64,000 nucleotides of DNA, taken from contig JAEPQO010000001.1 of assembly GCA_017640505.1 (NCBI GenBank), positions 1,008,625 through 1,072,624 on the forward strand, in the 5' to 3' direction. The notes below the pieces were generated by a model, which searched no databases, had not been told where the DNA came from, and saw only the letters and a program-made list of their open reading frames with translations. This stretch comes from Rhodospirillales bacterium. GTDB taxonomy: Bacteria > Pseudomonadota > Alphaproteobacteria > Rhodospirillales > Casp-alpha2. A program made the translations under genes and the position numbers. Within the stretch, counting starts at the first letter, position 1. Each line of letters opens with the position of its first letter. This document shows, piece by piece, positions 45,676 to 54,107 of the stretch.

Positions 45676-47466
45676 TTAGCGGCCAGCTTCGTTGAAATCG
45701 TCGATCATCATGGCGATGCGGCCGCTGTCCGACTGCTCCATGATCTGCAGCGCACGTTGCGAGGCGGCGAGCGCATCCATGTCGCGGATGCGCTTCTTGA
45801 CCAGCGGAATGTTGCCCGCCGTCATCGACAGGTCGTTGAGGCCGAGCCCGACCAGCAGTGCGGTGAACCGGGGATCGCCCGCAATTTCACCGCAGATCGA
45901 CACCGGAATGCGCGCCCTGAGCGCCGCCTGCGTCGAAAACTGGATCAGCCGCAGCACCGCCGGGTGCAACGAATTGAACAGGTGCGCCACGTGCTCGTTG
46001 GCACGGTCGACGGCGAGCGTGTACATGGTCAGGTCGTTCGAGCCGATGGCGAAAAAGTCGCTGGCACGCGCCAGTGAATCGGCGGCAAGCGCCGCGCCCG
46101 GCACCTCGATCATGACGCCGACCGGCGGCAGCGGATCGGGGATCTTCACACCTTCTTTCTTCAGCTTCTCGGCTTCTTCGGCCAGCATAGCCTTGGCGCG
46201 CCGCACTTCGCCGGGTGTCGTGACCATCGGCAGCAGGATCCGTACGTTGCGCTTCGGCGCGACGCGCAGAATGGCGCGGAACTGCGTCCTTAGCGTCTCC
46301 GGGTTGGCGAGCGAAAGGCGGATGCCGCGAAGCCCGAGCGCGGACGCCGCGGCCTCGTCGATGTTCGACAGCAGCGCCGGCGCCGGTTTCTCGCCGCCGA
46401 TATCCAGCGTGCGGATGGTGACCGGCAGTTTGCCCATGGGGCCGACGATCTGTTCCAGGATCGCCGTCTGCTCGTCCTCGCCCGGGATGTCGTCGCGGTT
46501 CATGAACATGAACTCGGAGCGCAGCAGCCCTACCCCCTGTGCGCCCGAATGGCCGACGGCCTCCATCTCGACGGGCAGTTCGACGTTGGCCATCAATTGC
46601 ACCTCGGTGCCGTCACGCGAGATCGCGGGCTGGTTGCGGAGACGTTCAAGGGCGCGTGCGCTGCGGCGTTTTTCGGCCTGACGCTTCTCGTACTTGCGGA
46701 TCGTATCGGGCGCCGGGTTGACGATGACGTTCCCGGCATAACCGTCGACGATGACGGTGTCGCCCTGGTTGATGCCTTCCGTCAGGTCGGCGGCACCCAG
46801 TACCGCGGGCAGACCGAGCGCGCGCGCCATGATCGCCGTGTGGCCTTCGGTGCCGCCAAGGGCCGCGGCAACGGCGGCGACGTTTTCCGGATCGATCTGT
46901 GCCATGTCGGCGGGCGAAAGCTGTTCGGCGACGACGATGCCGCCCCGGGGCGGTTTCGGCGGCGCTTTGCCCGGTGCACGGACAAGAATGCCGATCAGGC
47001 GCTTGGCGACCTCGCGGATATCGTCCAGCCGGGCCGCGATATAGGCGTCTTCCATCGCCTCGAAACGTTTCGCGAGGGTGGTGAACTCGCGCTCGACCGC
47101 GGCCTCGGCGTTGATGCGGTCTTTCTCGATACTTTCGCGGGCACCGCGTACGAGACGGGAGTCATCCAGCATCGCGAGGTAGGCGTCGAACAGGTAAACG
47201 AGTTCCTCGCCGGCGGCGCCGGGCATATCGCGGGCGCGCTCCTGCAGGCTCCGGATCTGGCGGCGCGCGACCTTCACGGCGCCGTCGAGGCGTTTCAGTT
47301 CGGCGGCGACCTTGTTCTTGGCAACCGGATAGGTCTGCACCTCGATCCTGTCGCCGAAGCGGACGAACGCCTTGCCGACGGCGATGCCCTGCGCGGCACC
47401 GAGCCCCTTGAAAACCCTTTCCTTGGGTTTTCGTGCGGCTCCCGTTTTTGCGGGCTTAGTTTTCAT
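45676..47466 (-). CDS. ptsI: PTS enzyme I (phosphoenolpyruvate-protein phosphotransferase)
   Basis: A 596-residue EI, the first phosphoryl carrier of the PTS. The active-site His is H209 in GGTEGHTAIMAR; the PEP-binding domain has GVGLLRSEFMFM, TIRTLDIGGEKP, and the catalytic Cys block PVSICGEIAGDP. No GAF domain is present, so it is a PtsI rather than PtsP type. It overlaps the HPr gene by 11 bp. The window has no EIIB or EIIC gene, so the chain ends in the EIIA-Man protein and works as a regulatory phosphorelay. Confidence 0.95.
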   Translation of the reverse strand: MKTKPAKTGAARKPKERVFKGLGAAQGIAVGKAFVRFGDRIEVQTYPVAKNKVAAELKRLDGAVKVARRQIRSLQERARDMPGAAGEELVYLFDAYLAMLDDSRLVRGARESIEKDRINAEAAVEREFTTLAKRFEAMEDAYIAARLDDIREVAKRLIGILVRAPGKAPPKPPRGGIVVAEQLSPADMAQIDPENVAAVAAALGGTEGHTAIMARALGLPAVLGAADLTEGINQGDTVIVDGYAGNVIVNPAPDTIRKYEKRQAEKRRSARALERLRNQPAISRDGTEVQLMANVELPVEMEAVGHSGAQGVGLLRSEFMFMNRDDIPGEDEQTAILEQIVGPMGKLPVTIRTLDIGGEKPAPALLSNIDEAAASALGLRGIRLSLANPETLRTQFRAILRVAPKRNVRILLPMVTTPGEVRRAKAMLAEEAEKLKKEGVKIPDPLPPVGVMIEVPGAALAADSLARASDFFAIGSNDLTMYTLAVDRANEHVAHLFNSLHPAVLRLIQFSTQAALRARIPVSICGEIAGDPRFTALLVGLGLNDLSMTAGNIPLVKKRIRDMDALAASQRALQIMEQSDSGRIAMMIDDFNEAGR

Positions 47467-47749
47467 CGGTCCGGTCTTCTTCGAATTTATCCTCGATCAG
47501 CGCCTGAATGGCATTTAGTGCTGCCTCGGCATCGCCGCCGGTGGCCCTGACAGTGATGTCCGTGCCGGTGCTGGCTGCCAGCATCATCAGGCCCATGATG
47601 GAACGCCCGGCGACGCTGAGCCCGTTGCGTTCGACCTGAATGTCGCAATCGAATGCGTTTGCCGTCGTCGCGAACTTGTTGGCGGCCCTGGCGTGGAGGC
47701 CGCGTTTGTTCAGGATCGTGAACGTTCTTTCAAGCGCACCGTCGGCCAT
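47456..47749 (-). CDS. ptsH: HPr phosphocarrier protein
   Basis: A 97-residue HPr. The EI-dependent phosphorylation site is H19 in NKRGLHARAA, and the regulatory serine is S50 in GRSIMGLMML, corresponding to Ser46 in Gram-positive HPr. HprK, which would phosphorylate this serine, is encoded three genes upstream. The C-terminal DRTDEN tail extends past the usual end. It follows the EIIA gene after 7 bp. Confidence 0.95.
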   Translation of the reverse strand: MADGALERTFTILNKRGLHARAANKFATTANAFDCDIQVERNGLSVAGRSIMGLMMLAASTGTDITVRATGGDAEAALNAIQALIEDKFEEDRTDEN

Positions 47750-47756
47750 AAGGAAC

Positions 47757-48164
47757 TCAAGCGCTGCCTTGTGACAGCAATTGCGAAGCGATGTTGATGT
47801 ACTTGCGCCCCGCGTCCTGTGCTTCCTTCGCGGCTTCCTCGAGCGTACCTTCCTCGCGGATCGAACCCAGCTTGATCAGCATCGGCAGGTTAACGCCGGC
47901 GATGACCTCGATGTTGCCCTGATCCATGATCGAGATCGCCAGGTTCGACGGGGTGCCGCCGAACATGTCGGTCAGCACGATAACCCCGTCGCCGTCGTCG
48001 ACGTCACCGGCCTTGGTTACGATTTCGGAGCGCCGCTGCTCCATGTCGTCGTCCGGGCCGATGCACACGGTGGCCACATTCTCCTGCGGGCCGACGACGT
48101 GTTCCAGCGCGGATACCAGTTCGACGGCCAAACGGCCGTGGGTGACGAGCACCAGTCCGATCAT
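47757..48164 (-). CDS. PTS EIIA component, mannose family
   Basis: A 135-residue EIIA-Man domain protein (sometimes called EIIA-Ntr-like or PtsM in alphaproteobacteria). The phosphorylated His is H9 in VLVTHG, and the block VLTDMFGGTPSNLA is typical of the fold. No EIIB, EIIC or EIID is linked, so it probably acts as a signalling partner for other regulators rather than in sugar uptake. It sits between RapZ and HPr. Confidence 0.92.
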   Translation of the reverse strand: MIGLVLVTHGRLAVELVSALEHVVGPQENVATVCIGPDDDMEQRRSEIVTKAGDVDDGDGVIVLTDMFGGTPSNLAISIMDQGNIEVIAGVNLPMLIKLGSIREEGTLEEAAKEAQDAGRKYINIASQLLSQGSA

Positions 48165-48231
48165 TGTCGGTTATCCTTCTACCCTGTCAGTTTTATTATT
48201 TTTCGTTCTTGGCGGGATTGTGAGCAGATTC

Positions 48232-49125
48232 TCAGGCTTTGTCCAAGTCCCTGTGTCGAATTTGTGCACGCCAGCCGTTTTCCTTGAGCCATGCATGGAA
48301 GCGTTCGGCAATGAAAACCGAGCGATGACGTCCGCCGGTGCACCCGAATGCGATGGTCAAATAGCTTTTGCCCTCGGCCCTGTAGCGGGGCAGAAGGGGG
48401 CCAACCATGCCCGTCAGATGTTCGATAAAGCCGCTGAACGCGTCGTCCTTGGAGATAAACGTCTGTACGTCCGCGTCGCGGCCGGTCAGTGGGCGCAATG
48501 TCTTGTCGTAATGAGGATTGCGGAAAAACCGGACATCAAAGACAAGGTCCGCATCACGCGGCAGGCCGCGTTTGAACGAAAACGAGGTGACGAAAATCGC
48601 CAGTCCCGGATCGTCCTCGATTCCGAAGGAATGCTCCAGATGCGCCTTAAGATCGCCGAGCGCGAAATCGGTGGTGTCGATGACATAATCCGCACGTGCG
48701 CGAAGCGGCTCCATGACACGGCGTTCGCGGCGAATGCCGTCGATCACCGGGCGGTCGGCGGCGAGCGGATGACGACGCCGGGTTTCCTCGTAACGCCGGC
48801 CGAGGACCTCGTCGTCGCAGTCGATGAACAGCAGTGACACATCTGTGTTCGACGTCGCTTCAATCTGATCGAGCAATGCCAGCAGCCGTCCGGCATCGAA
48901 ATCCCGGGTGCGGATGTCGACCCCGATGGCGAGCGGCTGATTGTCGCCGCTTGATGCGTCATTTCCGTCCAGTCCGGGAATCAGGCGGCCGATCAACGAC
49001 AACGGCATGTTGTCGACGGCTTCGAAGCCGATATCCTCAAGCAACTTGAGAGCCGAGCTTTTCCCCGCCCCGGAGACACCCGAGACCAGCAACACCCGGT
49101 TTCGATTTGTTGCGTTGTCCGTCAT
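48232..49125 (-). CDS. rapZ: RNase adapter protein RapZ
   Basis: A 297-residue nucleotide-binding protein with Walker A at GVSGAGKSSALKLLED, the ADNMPLSL-type switch (EAVDNMPLSLI) and a conserved C-terminal block IAFGCTGGRHRSVFIAERF. In gammaproteobacteria RapZ directs RNase E to the GlmZ sRNA; in alphaproteobacteria its targets are unknown, but it always sits beside hprK and the PTS genes. The start overlaps the hprK stop as ATGA. Confidence 0.93.
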   Translation of the reverse strand: MTDNATNRNRVLLVSGVSGAGKSSALKLLEDIGFEAVDNMPLSLIGRLIPGLDGNDASSGDNQPLAIGVDIRTRDFDAGRLLALLDQIEATSNTDVSLLFIDCDDEVLGRRYEETRRRHPLAADRPVIDGIRRERRVMEPLRARADYVIDTTDFALGDLKAHLEHSFGIEDDPGLAIFVTSFSFKRGLPRDADLVFDVRFFRNPHYDKTLRPLTGRDADVQTFISKDDAFSGFIEHLTGMVGPLLPRYRAEGKSYLTIAFGCTGGRHRSVFIAERFHAWLKENGWRAQIRHRDLDKA

Positions 49126-49565
49126 GTCTCCAGCATATCCTCATCTTTCACCGTAAGCGCAAGGCGGATCTTCGCCAGCGCAGATGCTTCGAACGGATCG
49201 AGGGCGATGCGCCGTACTGCCGCGCCCATGAAATCGCCCACAAGGCTCTCCGGCAGGCGCGGCACCTGATCAGGCTTCACCAGATCGACGACCAGGGAAA
49301 GCGACACTTTTGCTTCATGGTCGCGGCGAACGATACCGACGCCGCGCACTTCCAGCAGCCCGGCGAGGACGTTGGGTGGGGACAGGAAAACGTCAGCCTC
49401 CGAGACGGCGATATCGACCCGGTCGTCGGCGACCAGCACCGCGCCGTCGTCGATCAAGCGAAGCGCCAGGTCCGATTTGCCGGCACCCGACGGACCCAGC
49501 AGCAGGATCCCTCGGCCACCGATGGCGACCGCGCTGGCGTGTAGTTGTTCCGCGTCTGGGTTCAT
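49122..49565 (-). CDS. hprK: HPr kinase/phosphorylase, short alphaproteobacterial form
   Basis: A 147-residue protein that contains only the C-terminal kinase domain; the N-terminal domain of Gram-positive HprK is absent, as usual in alphaproteobacteria. Walker A is GPSGAGKSDLALRL, followed by the DDGAVLVADDRVD segment and the HprK-specific LEVRGVGIVRR. It is expected to phosphorylate and dephosphorylate S50 of HPr, linking energy or carbon status to the ChvG/ChvI system encoded next to it. Confidence 0.93.
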   Translation of the reverse strand: MNPDAEQLHASAVAIGGRGILLLGPSGAGKSDLALRLIDDGAVLVADDRVDIAVSEADVFLSPPNVLAGLLEVRGVGIVRRDHEAKVSLSLVVDLVKPDQVPRLPESLVGDFMGAAVRRIALDPFEASALAKIRLALTVKDEDMLET

Positions 49566-49620
49566 GTCCTGTCGCCCCTGAGAAGTCACCCGGCAGGATG
49601 CGGATCAAGGGTGGCGGCGG

Positions 49621-51264
49621 TCAAGCTTTGGCCGCGGGCAGTCTTACGATGAACCGTGCGCCGATGACCTTGCCCTGGCCGTCACGGCGGTTCATCGCCT
49701 CAATCTGGCCTTCGTGCACGTCGATAATCTGTTTCGAGATCGATAGCCCAAGGCCAGAGTGCGTGCCGAACTTCTCGCCTTCGGGCCGCGCCGAATAGAA
49801 GCGGTTGAAGATTTCGGCTTCCTTGCCGTCGGGAATGCCCGGCCCGTCGTCGTCGACGGTCACGACAAGCCAGCCGTCGTGACGGGCGAGCGAAATCCGG
49901 ATACTGCCGCCCGGCGGCGAAAAAGTATTGGCATTCGAAATCAGGTTGCGGAAGACCTGCACCAGGCGGTCCTCGATCCCGTGAACCTCGAGGCCGCCGT
50001 TAGAGACAATTTCGAGCTGGACGTTCGCGTCTTCGTCACGGTCGGCGGCATTGCGCATGTCGACGATGGCGCCCAGCACCCCGGCGAGATCGACGGTACC
50101 GAATTCCGTCCGGCTCAATTCGGCATCGAGACGAGACGCGTTCGAGATATCGCTGATCAGCCGGTCGAGGCGCGCGACGTCATCCTGGATAATCGCCATC
50201 AGTTTTTCCCGCTGTGCCGGATCCTGCACACGTCCGGCTGTTTCGACGGCAGAGCGTAGCGAGGTCAGCGGGTTCTTGATTTCGTGCGCGACGTCGGCGG
50301 CGAAGCGTTCGATCGCGTCCATGCGCAGCCAGAGCGCTTCGGTCATTTCCTTCAGGCTGAGCGCGAGATCGCCGATTTCGTCCTTGCGCTCGGTCAGCAG
50401 CGGAATGCTCTCCTTGCGTCCCTTGTCGTGGCGGATGCGTTCCGCGGCGATGGCGAGGCGGCGGATCGGCCGTGCGATGGTGCCCGCGAGGTAGAAGGAC
50501 AGTGCGATGGTGACGCTGAGCGCCACGGCGACGACCTTAAGGATATCCAGGCGCACGTCATGCAGCGCCGTTTTGATGTTTTCGCCGTCGCGCGACAGCA
50601 TGATCGCGCCCAGCACCTGCTTGTAGCGCTGCACCGGCACCGCCGCGGACAGCAGCAGGTCGTCGCTGCCGAAACGGCGGGCGGCGACGGCGCTTTCCCC
50701 GATCAGGGCGGCCTGTGTTTCCGGGAAGTCGCTTGCCGACTGCAGCGGGCTTTCCTGATACCTGGGAAGCGGTCCTTCGCCAGAGATGGCGCGGGCAAGG
50801 TCGTCGTACTTGCCGAGCAGCGCATCCAGCATGTCGAAATCGTCTTCCGGTGGCCGCAGCACTTCGATCTGCACGGCGCCGCCAGCGCCGCCGAGGCGTC
50901 TCGAGTCGACGATCAACGTTCCGTCGGCGCGAAACAGCCGGGCCCGGGTGTCGGTAATGTCGACCAGTCTTCGGGTAATCTGGTAGGCGATATCGGAGAC
51001 GAGATACTGGCCGCTCGGCGCTTCCGAGACGACGGCGCCTTCGCCGAGTGCGGCAGCGAACATCTCGGCCTGCACCTCAAGGGACTGCAACTCGTTGTCG
51101 ATCAGCGAACGGCGGTACTCGCCGAGGTAAAGCAGGCCGGCAACAAGCGTGCCGATGGCAACCAGATTGACGGTGAGGATGCGGCGGGTGAGTGGCGAAA
51201 TGAGGGGTTTCGACGCGCTATCGCGCGCCGCCCGAGGCTCAATCTCGTGACCCCCCTTGGCCAT
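49621..51264 (-). CDS. chvG: Sensor kinase ChvG (ExoS-like)
   Basis: A 547-residue inner-membrane kinase. The first helix is near residues 28-46, followed by a periplasmic domain (about 47-245), a second helix (about 247-268), HAMP, and the H-box ADVAHEIKNPLTSLRSAVET. The ATPase domain has FRNLISNANTFSPPGG, DDDGPGIPDGKE and SGLGLSISKQI. The position between the hprK and chvI genes identifies it as ChvG/ExoS, which in rhizobia and Agrobacterium senses acidity and cell-envelope stress. Confidence 0.94.
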   Translation of the reverse strand: MAKGGHEIEPRAARDSASKPLISPLTRRILTVNLVAIGTLVAGLLYLGEYRRSLIDNELQSLEVQAEMFAAALGEGAVVSEAPSGQYLVSDIAYQITRRLVDITDTRARLFRADGTLIVDSRRLGGAGGAVQIEVLRPPEDDFDMLDALLGKYDDLARAISGEGPLPRYQESPLQSASDFPETQAALIGESAVAARRFGSDDLLLSAAVPVQRYKQVLGAIMLSRDGENIKTALHDVRLDILKVVAVALSVTIALSFYLAGTIARPIRRLAIAAERIRHDKGRKESIPLLTERKDEIGDLALSLKEMTEALWLRMDAIERFAADVAHEIKNPLTSLRSAVETAGRVQDPAQREKLMAIIQDDVARLDRLISDISNASRLDAELSRTEFGTVDLAGVLGAIVDMRNAADRDEDANVQLEIVSNGGLEVHGIEDRLVQVFRNLISNANTFSPPGGSIRISLARHDGWLVVTVDDDGPGIPDGKEAEIFNRFYSARPEGEKFGTHSGLGLSISKQIIDVHEGQIEAMNRRDGQGKVIGARFIVRLPAAKA

Positions 51265-51305
51265 ATACCCCCCAGCGTTGACGGTTAAAGAAACCCGATC
51301 CCGCG

Positions 51306-52019
51306 TTATGCCTTATAGCGGTACCCGACGCCATAGAGCGTTTCGATTTCGGAAAACGCCGGGTCGATTTCCCGGAACTTGCGGCGCAGCCGCTTGACGT
51401 GGCTGTCGATGGTGCGGTCTTCGACATAGATATTCTCGCCATAAGCCGCGTCGATCAACTGGTCGCGGTTCTTGACGTGACCGGGCCGGCGCGCCAGCGA
51501 TTCGACCAGCAGAAACTCCGTCACGGTCAGGGTGACTTCCTTGCCCTTCCACATGCAGAGATGGCGGTCCGGATCCAGCATCAGTTCGCCCCGGCGCAGG
51601 ACGTTCTCGCCGTCCTTGCCTTCCTCGACCGGCTCGGCGTCGCGGCGCCTCAGAATGGCGCGGATACGCTCGATCAGGAGGCGCTGCGAAAACGGCTTCT
51701 TGATATAGTCGTCGGCGCCCATGCGGAGGCCCAGAAGCTCGTCGACCTCGTCATCCTTGGAGGTAAGAAAGATCACCGGCAGTGAGTCTTTCTTGCGGAT
51801 TTCGCCCAACAGTTCCATGCCGTCCATACGCGGCATCTTGATGTCGAGGACGGCAAGGTCGACCGGATGTGCGCCGATGCCTTCGAGCGCGGCGGCACCG
51901 TCCGGATATGTGGCGACGTCGTAACCTTCGGCTTCGAGCGCCATTGAAACGGAGGTCAGAATGTTTTGATCGTCGTCGACCAGCGCGATTTTCTGATGCA
52001 TGGGCTTGTTTCCACTCAT
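51306..52019 (-). CDS. chvI: Response regulator ChvI
   Basis: A 237-residue OmpR-family regulator. The receiver domain has ALVDDDQN, the phospho-acceptor Asp in [14 protein letters not shown], and [12 protein letters not shown]. The DNA-binding domain ends with [18 protein letters not shown] and [11 protein letters not shown] 52019 or 52001 can serve as start. It is followed by chvG after 41 bp. ChvI homologues control envelope, exopolysaccharide, acid-response genes and often the nearby pckA. Confidence 0.95.
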   Translation of the reverse strand: MSGNKPMHQKIALVDDDQNILTSVSMALEAEGYDVATYPDGAAALEGIGAHPVDLAVLDIKMPRMDGMELLGEIRKKDSLPVIFLTSKDDEVDELLGLRMGADDYIKKPFSQRLLIERIRAILRRRDAEPVEEGKDGENVLRRGELMLDPDRHLCMWKGKEVTLTVTEFLLVESLARRPGHVKNRDQLIDAAYGENIYVEDRTIDSHVKRLRRKFREIDPAFSEIETLYGVGYRYKA

Positions 52020-52197
52020 GGTTTAAATTGATCCCTCGCTTCTGGTACGGCGCCAATATGGCCAAATTATATGCCAAATGCGGCGAAATAAGGCAGCTTC
52101 AGATCACTATCTGATGCAAATCCCGAGCGCATCGGCTATCTAAGTCTAGCGCAAAACAACGAAAACTTCGAATGCACAAGCATTCAGGGAGTAGACC

Positions 52198-53214
52198 ATG
52201 ATCAGAACAACCGTCGCCGGCAGTCTGCCGAAACCCGCCTGGCTCGCCGAGCCGGAGAAACTCTGGGCGCCTTGGCGCATTCCGGATGACCTGCTGTTCG
52301 AAGGTCAGTCCGACGCGGCGCTCGCCTGGATCAAGTGCCAGGAGGATGCGGGCATCGATATCGTTTCCGACGGCGAGCAGTTCCGGAAGCACTTCGTGCA
52401 CGGGTTCCTGGAAAAGATCGAGGGCATCGACTGGAACAAGATGACCACCATGGGCATCCGCAATGACCGCTACGACGCGCAGGTGCCGACGGTCGTCGCC
52501 GAGGTCAAGCGCACCGGTTCGGTGCACGGCGCGGGCGCCAAGTTCTGCAAGGAACACACCAACGGCCAGTACAAGTTCACGCTGCCGGGGCCGATGACGA
52601 TCTGCGATACCATCGCCAACGGCTATTACGATACGCGTCCCGACATGGCGCGCGCGTTCGCCAGGCTGCTGAACGAGGAAGCCAAGGAACTCGAAGCGCT
52701 CGGTGTCGACACGATCCAGTTCGACGAGCCGGCGTTCAACGCGTTCACCAAGGAAGCCGCCGAGTGGGGCGTTTCGATCCTCGAGGAAGCGGCCGACGGG
52801 CTTAAATGCACAACGGCGGTGCACATCTGTTACGGCTACGGCATCCAGGAAAACCTGGACTGGAAGGAAACTCTCGGCGACGAGTGGCGCCAGTACGAGG
52901 ACTTCTTCCCGGCGCTCAACGCCAGCAAGATCCAGCAGGTGTCGCTGGAATGCGCCGACAGCCACGTCCCGCACGAGGTGATGGCGATCCTGAAGGACAA
53001 GGAAATCTTGGTCGGTGCAATCAACGTCGCGACCGAGGAGATCGAGACGCCGGAAAAGGTCTGCGCGACGCTTACGGCAGCCAGCGAATTCGTCGACCCG
53101 GAACGCATCATTGCCTGCACCAACTGCGGCATGGCGCCGCTGCCGCGCCACGTCGCGGAGGGCAAATTGCAGGCACTGGGCGCGGGCGCGGAGCTGTTCC
53201 GCAAATCGCTTTAG
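52198..53214 (+). CDS. Cobalamin-independent methionine synthase, core (C-terminal domain only) type
   Basis: A 338-residue protein corresponding to the catalytic C-terminal domain of MetE. Zinc ligands are visible: His and Cys in AVHICYG, Glu in VSLECAD, and Cys in ACTNCGMAPL. IQFDEPAFNAF supplies the acidic residue of the active site. The N-terminal MetE domain, needed for triglutamylated folate in the long enzyme, is absent, so this is a core-MetE; some core enzymes use methylcobalamin or other methyl donors. No MesX-like partner is seen next to it. Methionine synthesis from the homocysteine made by AhcY is likely. Confidence 0.88.
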   Translation: MIRTTVAGSLPKPAWLAEPEKLWAPWRIPDDLLFEGQSDAALAWIKCQEDAGIDIVSDGEQFRKHFVHGFLEKIEGIDWNKMTTMGIRNDRYDAQVPTVVAEVKRTGSVHGAGAKFCKEHTNGQYKFTLPGPMTICDTIANGYYDTRPDMARAFARLLNEEAKELEALGVDTIQFDEPAFNAFTKEAAEWGVSILEEAADGLKCTTAVHICYGYGIQENLDWKETLGDEWRQYEDFFPALNASKIQQVSLECADSHVPHEVMAILKDKEILVGAINVATEEIETPEKVCATLTAASEFVDPERIIACTNCGMAPLPRHVAEGKLQALGAGAELFRKSL

Positions 53215-53263
53215 GTGCTCGTCCGCGCGCGGCAAGGTTCCGCAAAGTCCTGAGGAGGAACGC

Positions 53264-53977
53264 ATGACGGAACGCAGAAACGCCGATCTGTCGCGGCTGC
53301 TGGTACGACGGCGGGGCGTCGGCATGCTGGCGACATCGATGGCGGACGGTGGCGCACCCTATGCGTCACTGGTGACCTATGCCTGCGATCATCGGGGGCA
53401 GCCGCTTTTCCTGTTCTCGACGCTTTCCGACCACACCAAGAACATTGCTGCGGATGCACGTGCCTCGCTCCTGGTCGAGAATGCGGCACGCAACCGCAAT
53501 CCTCAGACCGGACCGCGCCTGACATTGATGGGCACCGTGAAGCGCGACAAGTCACCGGAAACCCGGGCGCGGTTTCTGGCGCGCCACCCGGATGCGGCAC
53601 TGTACGCGGACTTCGGCGACTTCGCGTTCTACCGGATGACGGTCGAGCGTGGACATTATGTCGGCGGTTTCGCGCGCGCCGTGTGGTTCGATGCGAAACA
53701 CATCCTGACACCCAAGAAGATCGCCGACGAGATGGCGGCGATCGAGGACGGCGTGGTGCAGCACATGAATGCCGACCATGCCGAGGCAGTGCGCGCGTAT
53801 GCCGATTCGCTGCTCGGCCGAAGGCCCGGAAACTGGCGCATGACCGGGTGCGATTCCGATGGCGCGGATCTAATGGCGGATGGGCGTTATGCGCGCCTCG
53901 AATATGACAAACCTGTAACAGATTCAAAGACCTGCCGTGACACTCTTGTGGCGCTGGCCAAGCAGGCCAGGTCCTGA
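53264..53977 (+). CDS. HugZ-like pyridoxamine-phosphate-oxidase-fold protein
   Basis: A 237-residue protein. The first about 150 residues have the split-barrel FMN/haem-binding fold (MLATSMADGGAPYASLVTYA, PLFLFSTLSDHTKNI, RLTLMGTVKR), and the C-terminal part is a DUF2470 domain with VQHMNADHAEAVRAYA. This two-domain form is found in HugZ/HutZ haem-utilisation proteins and in plant HY2-like regulators. A strong GAGGAGG precedes the ATG. It follows core-metE after 49 bp and may be co-transcribed. Haem degradation is the best guess but not proven. Confidence 0.88.
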   Translation: MTERRNADLSRLLVRRRGVGMLATSMADGGAPYASLVTYACDHRGQPLFLFSTLSDHTKNIAADARASLLVENAARNRNPQTGPRLTLMGTVKRDKSPETRARFLARHPDAALYADFGDFAFYRMTVERGHYVGGFARAVWFDAKHILTPKKIADEMAAIEDGVVQHMNADHAEAVRAYADSLLGRRPGNWRMTGCDSDGADLMADGRYARLEYDKPVTDSKTCRDTLVALAKQARS

Positions 53978-54107
53978 GCTGATATATAAGCCCGGAAATC
54001 CGCCAGTTTGTCTTGATTCGGTTGCGAGTCATTGTCTAAGTTCGCGGCCTTCGGAGCGTGAGTCAGGCGGCAACGACCAAGACCGCCGAACAAGGAGCGA
54101 GGAAACG

